Shown here: positions 1 to 5,393 of the stretch, piece by piece
Layout of the letters: the number at the start of each line of letters is the position of its first letter
Position numbering within the stretch: the first letter of the stretch is position 1
Assembly: GCA_947177115.1 (NCBI GenBank)
Contig: CAMWTG010000199.1
Location: forward strand, 1 to 5,393
From: an uncultured Clostridia bacterium
Lineage (GTDB): Bacteria > Bacillota > Clostridia > Oscillospirales > Oscillospiraceae
DNA: 5,393 bases
Direction: 5' to 3'
Notes under the pieces: generated by a model
Databases searched by the model: none
What the model was told of the DNA's origin: nothing
What the model saw: only the letters and a program-made list of their open reading frames with translations
Position numbers and translations under genes: made by a program

Positions 1-717
1 GTGCGGGGAACCCGGATTGAAAACCTGGAATCGGCTTCCGCGGTGAAGATTACCGCCGAGGCAATCCGCATCGACCCCATCCTGGTGGCCCCTGTGGCGG
101 CTCTGCCGATGCTTTTGGTATTGGCCGTGGCGCTGGCTGCTCCGGGGAGGTGGAAGAAGAAACCCAAAAAGAAGGGAAGGCAGGAGAAGTCCCCGGGCCG
201 GTGGGCGGTGCAGGTATTTTTCATCGCGGTGGCGCTGTCCGCCGTGCTGAGCCTGGCTTCCGACCAGGCGCTGAACGGGGCGGGACTGGCGGTGGCTTTC
301 ACGGTGCTGCTGGCATTCATCCTGCTGGGTATTTTCTTTGACATCATTGGCGTGGCGGTGACGGCGGCGGATGAAAAGCCCTTTCACTCCATGGCCGCCC
401 GGAAAACGCCCGGGGCCAGGGAGGCGCTGAACCTGATCCGGAAGGCCGACAAGGTGTCCAGCTTCTGCAACGACGTGGGGGGGGATATCTGCGGCATCAT
501 CTCCGGTTCTACCGGCGCGGTGATTGTGGTGCAGCTCCAGACGGCGATGGATTTCCTGCCGGCCCTGGTGATCTCCCTGGCGGTGACGGCGCTGACCTCC
601 GGCCTGACCATCGGGGGCAAGGCCCTGGGCAAGAGCTTTGCCATTGCCAGAAGTACGGCGGTGCTCCAGCTGGTGGGGCGTTTCTTACATCTGTTCAGCC
701 GCAATAAGAAGAGGTGA
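1..717 (+). CDS. Membrane protein, possibly DUF21/CorB-like; 5' end unresolved
   Basis: The frame is open from the first base and ends in TGA just before dxs, so the gene may begin upstream of the window. As read it has 238 residues. Hydrophobic stretches lie at about residues 26-47, 69-87, 93-121, 162-178 and 184-206. A very basic loop (KKKPKKKGR, residues 52-60) follows the first, and the C-terminus is basic (SRNKKR). The part around 124-175, with AADEKPFHSMAARKTPGAR followed by an aliphatic/Gly-rich helix, recalls the DUF21 membrane domain of CorB/CNNM-type Mg2+/Co2+ transporters. No CBS domains or transporter-associated C-terminal domain follow, so it would be only the membrane core. Small proteins of this kind sit ahead of dxs in related Clostridia, as far as I recall. 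Start choice is unclear: GTG at 1, GTG at 43 and ATG at 109 are in frame, none with a good ribosome site. Transport function is inference. Confidence 0.5.
   Translation: MRGTRIENLESASAVKITAEAIRIDPILVAPVAALPMLLVLAVALAAPGRWKKKPKKKGRQEKSPGRWAVQVFFIAVALSAVLSLASDQALNGAGLAVAFTVLLAFILLGIFFDIIGVAVTAADEKPFHSMAARKTPGAREALNLIRKADKVSSFCNDVGGDICGIISGSTGAVIVVQLQTAMDFLPALVISLAVTALTSGLTIGGKALGKSFAIARSTAVLQLVGRFLHLFSRNKKR
711..717 (+). promoter_or_regulatory. Ribosome binding site that decides the dxs start
   Basis: GAGGTGA is a strong match to the anti-Shine-Dalgarno complement. It ends 8 bases before TTG at 726, which is ideal spacing. The competing GTG at 714 lies inside this motif and so cannot be served by it. 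Starting at 726 gives an N-terminus MILEHI, the form I remember for clostridial DXS proteins. The site also contains the stop codon of the upstream membrane protein, which favours coupled translation. Confidence 0.75.
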
Positions 718-725
718 ACTCTGTT

Positions 726-2564
726 TTGATTTTAGAGCATATTTCCTTCCCGGCGGACGTAAAACAGCTGGACAGGGGGGCCCTGAAGCAGCTGTGCGCG
801 GAGCTGCGGGAATTCCTGGTGGAGAGCGTTTCCCGCACGGGAGGGCATCTGGCCTCCAACCTGGGGGCCGTTGAATTGACGGTGGCCCTCCACCGGGTCT
901 ACGACACGGAGCGGGACCGGCTGGTATTTGACGTGGGGCACCAGTGCTATGTCCACAAGGCCCTCACCGGACGCCGGGACAGGTTTGATACCCTGCGGCA
1001 GCTGAACGGGCTGGCGGGCTTTCCCAGGCCGGATGAGAGCGGCCATGACGCTTTTGTGGCGGGCCATGCGTCCAACTCGGTCTCTGTGGCCCTGGGGATG
1101 GCCCGCGCCAGGACGCTGAACGGAGAAAAATACGCCGTGGCGGCCCTCATTGGGGACGGAGCCCTGACCGGCGGTCTGGCCTATGAGGGCCTTAACGACG
1201 CGGGGGCGTCGGGGGAGCCTATGGTGGTGATCCTCAACGACAACGGCATGTCCATCGACCCCAACGTGGGCGGGGTGGCGACCCACCTCAGCCGCCTGCG
1301 GCTGCGGCCGGGGTACTACCGGTTCAAGAAGGGATACCGGGCGGTGCTGGAGCATGTGCCCGGCGGGCAGGCGGTATACCGGTTCAACCACAAGCTGAAA
1401 ACCGGATTGAAAAAGGCGATCTATCCCTGTTCCATGTTCGAGGACATGGGTTTCACCTATCTGGGGCCGGTGGACGGGCATAATGTAGAGCAGCTTTGCA
1501 CCACCCTGGCCTGGGCGAAGGCCATGGACTGCCCGGTGCTGCTCCATGTGCGGACGGTAAAGGGGAAGGGCTATGAGCCCGCCGAGCGCCAGCCGGAGCG
1601 CAGCCACGGCGTATCGCCCTTTGATCCGGCGAAGGGGCCGGAGCAGGAGCGGAAAGTGGATTTTTCCTATATCCTGGGCCATGAGCTGGCAGAGCTGGGG
1701 GGACAGGACAAAAGGATCTGCGCCGTCACCGCCGCTATGGCGGAGGGAACGGGCTTGCAGGAATTTGTCTCCGCCTGGCCCAAGCGGTTTTTTGACGTGG
1801 GCATCGCCGAGGGCCACGCGGTGGCGATGGCCGCAGGCATGGCCAAGCAGGGGATGGTCCCGGTGTTTGCCGTATATTCCAGCTTTTTGCAGCGGGGTTT
1901 TGACATGCTGCTGCACGATGTGGCGCTCCAGCAGCTCCATGTCGTGCTGGCGGTGGACCGGGCGGGGCTGGTAGGTTCCGATGGCCCCACCCACCACGGA
2001 TGCCAGGATGTGGGATATCTGACCCAGATCCCCGGCATGACGGTGCTGTGTCCGGCCTGTTTTGGAGAATTGAAGGCGATGCTGCGCGCCGCCATAGACA
2101 TGGAAGGCCCGGTGGCCGTCCGTTATCCCAGAGGCGGCGAAGGGCGGCAGTACCCCGACTGGACCGGGGAGAGCGCGTCCATCCTCCGCCAGGGGACGGA
2201 CGTGACCCTGGTTTCCTATGGAACGCTGACGGACGAGATCCTGACGGCAGCGGAGATGCTGGAAGAAAAGGGCGTCAGCGCCGAGGTAGTGAAGCTCCAC
2301 CGAATTGCGCCGCTGGATATGGGAAAAGTAGTGGATTCCGTAAAGCATACCGGGCGGCTGCTGGTGCTGGAGGACTGCAACGAGAATGGTTCTATCGGGC
2401 AGCAGCTGGCCTCGGCACTAGTACAGACGGAGGTTGTGCCAAAGCGGTTGGTTTTGAAGAACCTGAAGAACACGTTCGCTCCCCAGGGCACAGTGTCCCA
2501 GCTGCGGAAGCTGCTGGGGCTGGACGCCGCAGGCGTGGCGGAGCGCGTGATGGAGATGTTATGA
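726..2564 (+). CDS. dxs: 1-deoxy-D-xylulose-5-phosphate synthase (DXS)
   Basis: This cytosolic, thiamine-diphosphate (ThDP)-dependent enzyme joins pyruvate and glyceraldehyde 3-phosphate to make DXP, the first step of the MEP isoprenoid pathway; DXP also feeds thiamine and pyridoxal synthesis in many bacteria. With the TTG start it has 612 residues, near the usual 610-640. Residues below are numbered from that TTG. The ThDP/Mg site is GDGALTGG (143-150) with NDN (171-173). The pyrimidine-binding domain starts near 312 and contains GIAEGHA with the ThDP-activating Glu362. Active-site residues I can place by memory of the E. coli and Deinococcus enzymes are His41, His72, His294, Tyr384, Arg390, Arg412, Asp419, His423 and Arg469 (in RYPRG). 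A transketolase C-terminal domain covers about 490-600. All look intact, so the enzyme should be active. It overlaps the next gene by ATGA. The longer reading from GTG 714 (616 residues) is less likely. It is followed by a GNAT gene, not the tlyA/yqxC gene often found next to dxs. Confidence 0.97.
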   Translation: MILEHISFPADVKQLDRGALKQLCAELREFLVESVSRTGGHLASNLGAVELTVALHRVYDTERDRLVFDVGHQCYVHKALTGRRDRFDTLRQLNGLAGFPRPDESGHDAFVAGHASNSVSVALGMARARTLNGEKYAVAALIGDGALTGGLAYEGLNDAGASGEPMVVILNDNGMSIDPNVGGVATHLSRLRLRPGYYRFKKGYRAVLEHVPGGQAVYRFNHKLKTGLKKAIYPCSMFEDMGFTYLGPVDGHNVEQLCTTLAWAKAMDCPVLLHVRTVKGKGYEPAERQPERSHGVSPFDPAKGPEQERKVDFSYILGHELAELGGQDKRICAVTAAMAEGTGLQEFVSAWPKRFFDVGIAEGHAVAMAAGMAKQGMVPVFAVYSSFLQRGFDMLLHDVALQQLHVVLAVDRAGLVGSDGPTHHGCQDVGYLTQIPGMTVLCPACFGELKAMLRAAIDMEGPVAVRYPRGGEGRQYPDWTGESASILRQGTDVTLVSYGTLTDEILTAAEMLEEKGVSAEVVKLHRIAPLDMGKVVDSVKHTGRLLVLEDCNENGSIGQQLASALVQTEVVPKRLVLKNLKNTFAPQGTVSQLRKLLGLDAAGVAERVMEML

Positions 2565-3085
2565 TTTTTTACAAAGACGATGAGATATTGGTCCGGAACA
2601 TGACGGAGGCGGACGCGGGGACCCTTGCCGCCGGGGAGATTGCCCAGGGCTGGGGGGATACGATGGAGAAACACCGGACGCGCCTGCGGGACCAGGCGGC
2701 GGGCCGGTGCATCGCCCTGGCGGCGGAATATTGCGGACAGACGGCAGGGTATCTCAGCGTCTACCGCCAGGTGGAGCACGGTCCCTTTGCGGGGAAGGAG
2801 CTGCCGGAGCTTGTGGACTTCGGCGTACTGGAGAAATTCCGCAGGCGCGGCATTGGAGGGAAGCTGATGGACGCGGCGGAGAAGCTCGCGGAGGAGATAT
2901 CGCCGGTGGTTGGCGTAGGCGTAGGGCTGCACAGCGGATATGGCAGCGCCCAGCGGATGTATGTCAAGCGGGGCTACGTGCCTGATGGCAGCGGCGTATG
3001 GTATCGGGATGAAGTATGTCCGCCTTACGGAGCCTGCTGCAACGATGATGATCTTGTGCTTTATCTGACCAAAAAGCTGAGATAA
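2561..3085 (+). CDS. GNAT family N-acetyltransferase
   Basis: This 174-residue protein is a single GNAT domain, so it should transfer an acetyl group from acetyl-CoA to an amine; the substrate is unknown. The acetyl-CoA pyrophosphate loop is RRRGIG (residues 94-99) after strand LVDFGVLEKF, the core motif A. Motif B follows as AQRMYVKRGYVPDGSG (130-145), the usual 'mature enzyme' end of the fold. The C-terminus carries several Cys and acidic residues (CPPYGACCNDDD, 153-164), which I recall as common in clostridial relatives. The reading frame stays open far upstream inside dxs, but those codons are a shadow of dxs. The ATG at 2561 is chosen because it overlaps the dxs stop as ATGA, has GGAG five bases upstream, and gives a normal GNAT length. 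Overlap with dxs implies translational coupling, without proving a role in isoprenoid synthesis. Confidence 0.9.
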   Translation: MIFYKDDEILVRNMTEADAGTLAAGEIAQGWGDTMEKHRTRLRDQAAGRCIALAAEYCGQTAGYLSVYRQVEHGPFAGKELPELVDFGVLEKFRRRGIGGKLMDAAEKLAEEISPVVGVGVGLHSGYGSAQRMYVKRGYVPDGSGVWYRDEVCPPYGACCNDDDLVLYLTKKLR

Positions 3086-3101
3086 CGGAGGAAGGAACGG
3101 A

Positions 3102-3794
3102 ATGACCAGCCGGGAAGTGAAAGAGATCGTATCTGCGCTGGGCGCAGAGCTGTGCGGCGTGGCAAGTCTGGACCGCTTTTCGGACGCGCCGGAGGGGTAT
3201 CACCCTTTGGATGTGTGGCCGGAATGCAGGTCGGTCGTTTCCTTTGCCTGCCGGTTTCCCGCAGCGGCGGTTTCCTGCAGGTCGGACGTGGTATATACTA
3301 GGGTACGGAACTCCATCACGGCGAAAATGGACGCCATTGCGCTGGATCTCTGTATCGAGATGGAAAAACACGGCGTACCATGTGTGCCCATCCCCGCCAA
3401 CGAGAGCCAGTGGGATGAACGCACCGGGCGGTGGCGGTCCATCATCTCCCAGAAGCACGCCGCCCAGGCGGCGGGAGTGGGGACCATCGGGCGGCACTCC
3501 CTGCTGATCACCCCGGAGCTGGGGAGCCTGGTCTGGCTGGGGTGCGTGCTCTGCGGCGCGGAGCTGGAGGCGGACGCGATGCAGGCGCCGCTGTGCAATG
3601 ACTGCGGGAAGTGTGTGGAGGTCTGTCCGGTGAATGCTCTGGACGGGGAGGAGGTGGCCCAGCAGGTGTGCTGGGGCCATGCCTTCGGAGACGATCAGGA
3701 GAAGCAGGTCTGGCGCATTTCATGCCATGCCTGCCGGGATGTGTGTCCGTTTTGTCTGGGAAGATGGAACGGAGGAAGGGAGGTAGCCAGATGA
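3102..3794 (+). CDS. Short QueG-like double [4Fe-4S] protein
   Basis: The 230-residue product resembles epoxyqueuosine reductase (QueG, COG1600), the cobalamin and iron-sulfur enzyme of the last queuosine step in tRNA. Residues 1-150 match the QueG N-terminal domain loosely, including AAGVGTIGRHSLLI (123-136) and GSLVWLG (141-147), which parallel AGLGWIGKNTLL and GSWFFLG in QueG. The first cluster motif is CxxCxxCxxxCP with Cys165, 168, 171 and 175. The second uses Cys190 plus CHACRDVCP with Cys208, 211 and 215. This is the usual two-cluster arrangement. The protein stops soon after, without the HEAT-like C-terminal part of full QueG (about 380 residues), and the segment that should carry DxxPxxE reads WRSIISQ (111-117). 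True queuosine activity is therefore doubtful; it may be a related oxidoreductase or reductive activator. GGAGG at 3087-3091 supports the ATG. The stop overlaps the next start as ATGA. Confidence 0.85.
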   Translation: MTSREVKEIVSALGAELCGVASLDRFSDAPEGYHPLDVWPECRSVVSFACRFPAAAVSCRSDVVYTRVRNSITAKMDAIALDLCIEMEKHGVPCVPIPANESQWDERTGRWRSIISQKHAAQAAGVGTIGRHSLLITPELGSLVWLGCVLCGAELEADAMQAPLCNDCGKCVEVCPVNALDGEEVAQQVCWGHAFGDDQEKQVWRISCHACRDVCPFCLGRWNGGREVAR

Positions 3795-4321
3795 TTGAGA
3801 TCAGGGTGATCGATGCGGCGCACAAAGCCGACATCAACATTCCCAATGAGCCCTTCGCTTTGTTCGGCAGGATGGAGCCTTCCTATGTGGACGGACAGTG
3901 GGGGTATCGGGAGGTCCTTCTGGATGAGAAGGACGTGTCGGAAATGTGTTTTCCGGACGAAAACTATGACTATGGGGAAATGAAGGAGAACCATGTATTC
4001 CTGGGGGCCTACGATGGGGAGAGGTGCATCGGACTGGCGGTCCTGCGGGATGAGTGGTTCAAGTACATGTATCTTTACGATCTCAAAGTGTCCGGCATAT
4101 ATCGGGGCCGGGGTGCGGCCCTGGCTTTGATCGAGAAGGCCAAGGAAGTCAGCAAATCCAGGGGCTATAACGGCCTTTATACCCAGGGCCAGGACAATAA
4201 CTTGGGAGCCTGCAAATTTTACATCAAAGCGGGCTTCCACATCGGCGGACTGGATACAAATATATACAAAGGCACCAGCCAGGAAGGAAAATCAGATATA
4301 CTGTTCTATATAGACGTTTAA
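3791..4321 (+). CDS. GNAT acetyltransferase, streptothricin acetyltransferase (SatA)-like
   Basis: This 176-residue GNAT protein resembles streptothricin acetyltransferases of the Bacillus SatA/Sat4 type, which acetylate the beta-lysine amine of that antibiotic. Shared features, from memory, are the N-terminal pattern INIPNEPFALFGRMEP (15-30) with QWGYREVL (36-43), the central YLYDLKV (94-100), the acetyl-CoA loop YRGRGAALALI (104-114), and QDNNLGACKFYIKAGFHIGG (134-153), the most telling match. The family also includes many chromosomal enzymes with no known resistance role, so drug resistance should not be assumed. The ATG at 3791 overlaps the previous stop (ATGA) and is preceded by GGGAGG at 3778-3783. 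The frame is open upstream to 3611, but that part is a shadow of the QueG-like gene. Base composition is visibly more AT-rich than in the flanking genes, especially after 4200, a possible sign of separate origin. Confidence 0.85.
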   Translation: MIEIRVIDAAHKADINIPNEPFALFGRMEPSYVDGQWGYREVLLDEKDVSEMCFPDENYDYGEMKENHVFLGAYDGERCIGLAVLRDEWFKYMYLYDLKVSGIYRGRGAALALIEKAKEVSKSRGYNGLYTQGQDNNLGACKFYIKAGFHIGGLDTNIYKGTSQEGKSDILFYIDV

Positions 4322-4340
4322 GGAAAAGGATAGATGACAG

Positions 4341-4904
4341 ATGATTGAACGGCAAGTAAAAGATATGCGCCGCAGCGACTGGAGCCGCATCCTGCGGCGG
4401 GAATATGTCAGCCGGGACTGTCAGATATGCGGGATCCGGGGGAAGGAGAGCCTGCTGGTCATCCGGGAGGTGACCAGACCGCTGACCGTCCACGACGGGG
4501 GCGAGGACGTACTGATCGCGGAGAAAGACTACGCCTGGGTGCAGATCGCGCTGGAAGGGCTGCCCTTCTGGATGACCGCCATGTATGACGACCGAGGGCG
4601 GCTGATCCAGATCTATTTTGACATTACCGCAGGCAACCGGTTCAACGACCCGGAAAACCCGACGTTTGTGGATATGTATCTGGACATCGTGGTGAACAGC
4701 CGGGGCGAACTGTATATCTTGGACCGGGAGGAGCTGGACGCGGCCCTGTCGGAGGGAGCGGTCACAGCGGAAGAATGGAACCAGGCCGATGCGGCCTGTA
4801 CATACCTGAGCGCATATCTGGCGGGCAACCGAGAGGCTGTGACTGCGCTGTGCGGCCAGGTATACCGGGAGCTGTGGGAACAGCTGGGTCCCGGTGAGAA
4901 ATGA
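4341..4904 (+). CDS. DUF402 domain protein, probable nucleotide phosphatase
   Basis: The 187-residue product fits the DUF402 family, whose studied members (Staphylococcus aureus Ntdp/SA1684 and a Streptomyces relative) are metal-dependent nucleoside tri-/diphosphatases; a related domain occurs in the archaeal RNA-binding protein FAU-1. The DUF402 signature spans about 66-135: WVQIALEGLPFWMTAMYD, then IYFDITAG (91-98), a Pro-containing loop, VDMYLDIVVNSRGELYILD (110-128) and REELDAAL (129-136). The conserved acidic residues expected to bind metal are Asp94, Asp111, Asp115, Asp128 and Glu131. The C-terminal 45 residues are helical and acidic. A purine-rich site AGGAAAAGGA (4321-4330) sits ten bases before the ATG; an in-frame ATG at 4365 is a weaker alternative. 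It is not a standard operon partner of dxs. The exact substrate (NTP, NDP or RNA) cannot be told from the sequence. Confidence 0.85.
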   Translation: MIERQVKDMRRSDWSRILRREYVSRDCQICGIRGKESLLVIREVTRPLTVHDGGEDVLIAEKDYAWVQIALEGLPFWMTAMYDDRGRLIQIYFDITAGNRFNDPENPTFVDMYLDIVVNSRGELYILDREELDAALSEGAVTAEEWNQADAACTYLSAYLAGNREAVTALCGQVYRELWEQLGPGEK

Positions 4905-4914
4905 GGGGAGAGAA

Positions 4915-5393
4915 ATGCTGCTGCACGAATTTGACCCCAACCCCATAGCGATCATCAATCCGTCCGATACCCACGGGACGGTCAAAGACTGCCCCAAAGT
5001 GGCAGTGTCCTGCTTTGAGCGGAGCACCTTCGAGCGGATGGTGGAGCGTCTGGGCGGGGAGGAGATCACACGGCTGAAGAAAGCCAATTGGGATACCCCG
5101 GTTTACCGGACGGCGTATAAGGGGCGGGAGATCGCCCTGTTTGAAGCCTATGTGGGCGCGGCGGGATGTGTGGGGGACCTGGAGGAGCTGTTTTTTGCCG
5201 GAGTGGAGAAGCTGGTGCTGTTTGGCACCTGCGGGGTGCTGGATAAGTCCGTCAGGGATTGCGGCATCATTATCCCGACCTCCGCCCTGCGGGACGAGGG
5301 AGCCAGCTTCCACTACGCGCCGCCAAGCGATGAGATCGAGGTAAACCCCAGATACCGGGAGGAATTCATAGAAATACTGGACCGGCATCAATG
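4915..5393 (+). CDS. Nucleoside phosphorylase family protein (uridine phosphorylase-like), 3' truncated
   Basis: The frame is open from ATG 4915 to the window edge, giving 159 residues of what is normally about 240-260. AGGGGAG at 4904-4910 serves as ribosome site and begins right at the DUF402 stop. The protein looks like the NP-I fold of uridine/purine phosphorylases, which cleave nucleosides with phosphate to a base and ribose 1-phosphate. Matching parts are FEAYVGAAGCVGDLEELFFA (76-95), the core strand and turn LVLFGTCGVLD (100-110), and IIIPTSALRDEGASFHYAPP (118-137), with Arg126 in the RDEGAS motif of the uridine phosphorylase group. The usual N-terminal phosphate-binding GDPxR is absent; that position holds AIINPSDTHG (12-21). 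The C-terminal half, with the base-binding and catalytic Asp region, is outside the window, so substrate and activity remain open. Confidence 0.85.
   Translation, partial: MLLHEFDPNPIAIINPSDTHGTVKDCPKVAVSCFERSTFERMVERLGGEEITRLKKANWDTPVYRTAYKGREIALFEAYVGAAGCVGDLEELFFAGVEKLVLFGTCGVLDKSVRDCGIIIPTSALRDEGASFHYAPPSDEIEVNPRYREEFIEILDRHQ

Noticed and set aside
732..2348. Long open frame of 538 codons on the minus strand opposite dxs
   Set aside because: It lies wholly antisense to a clearly conserved dxs; its translation is rich in His, Arg, Pro and Gln with no recognisable domain, typical of an antisense shadow in high-GC DNA.
2000..2560. Upstream extension of the first GNAT frame into dxs (361-codon reading)
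   Set aside because: The translation before 2561 is Arg/Gly-rich and unlike any domain, and the GNAT domain and overlap start fit ATG 2561.
3271..3299. Possible internal promoter with TATACT at 3294-3299
   Set aside because: The hexamer 17 bases upstream (TTTCCT) matches TTGACA at only three positions, and it lies within the QueG-like coding region.
4297..4302. TATACT near the end of the second GNAT as a -10 box for DUF402
   Set aside because: The bases at the -35 distance (ACCAGC) bear no likeness to TTGACA; an AT-rich coding stretch explains the match.
4322..4340. Terminator or regulatory RNA in the 19-base gap before DUF402
   Set aside because: The gap is purine-rich with a ribosome site and shows no inverted repeat or U tract.
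4224..5087. 287-codon minus-strand open frame spanning the DUF402 and phosphorylase genes
   Set aside because: It runs antisense across two well-supported genes, has no recognisable motif and no plausible ribosome site.

Overview
The window is a gene-dense, high-GC stretch (roughly 60% by eye) with all seven genes on the + strand. Gaps are tiny (8, 16, 19 and 10 bases) and two junctions are 4-base ATGA overlaps. No stretch above 300 bases lacks a gene, and I saw no RNA gene, mobile element, CRISPR array, large repeat or convincing terminator. The protein types and order (a small membrane protein just ahead of dxs, clostridial-type GNATs, a short QueG-like protein, DUF402, a nucleoside phosphorylase), the strong AGGAGG-like ribosome sites and the high GC suggest a Gram-positive gut Clostridia member, perhaps Oscillospiraceae (Flavonifractor/Oscillibacter-like). 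That placement is inference.

Layout: 1-717, a membrane protein with a possible DUF21/CorB-like core and an unresolved 5' end. 726-2564, dxs, encoding 1-deoxy-D-xylulose-5-phosphate synthase, the entry enzyme of the non-mevalonate isoprenoid (MEP) pathway, probably started from a TTG. 2561-3085, a GNAT acetyltransferase overlapping dxs. 3102-3794, a short iron-sulfur protein related to epoxyqueuosine reductase. 3791-4321, a second, unrelated GNAT resembling streptothricin acetyltransferases. 4341-4904, a DUF402 protein, probably a nucleotide phosphatase. 4915 to the window end, the N-terminal part of a nucleoside phosphorylase family protein.

The spacing suggests one transcript, or a few overlapping ones, with translational coupling. 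Only dxs has a securely assigned biochemical role. The genes after it look like an accessory tail of small modifying, redox and nucleotide enzymes with no obvious shared pathway. The last two could both act on nucleotides, but this rests on adjacency alone. I do not see a clearly new biological system. The points most worth checking are the short QueG-like protein that seems to lack the QueG catalytic Asp, the nucleoside phosphorylase without the usual N-terminal phosphate loop, the TTG start of dxs, and the odd N-terminus of the first gene.
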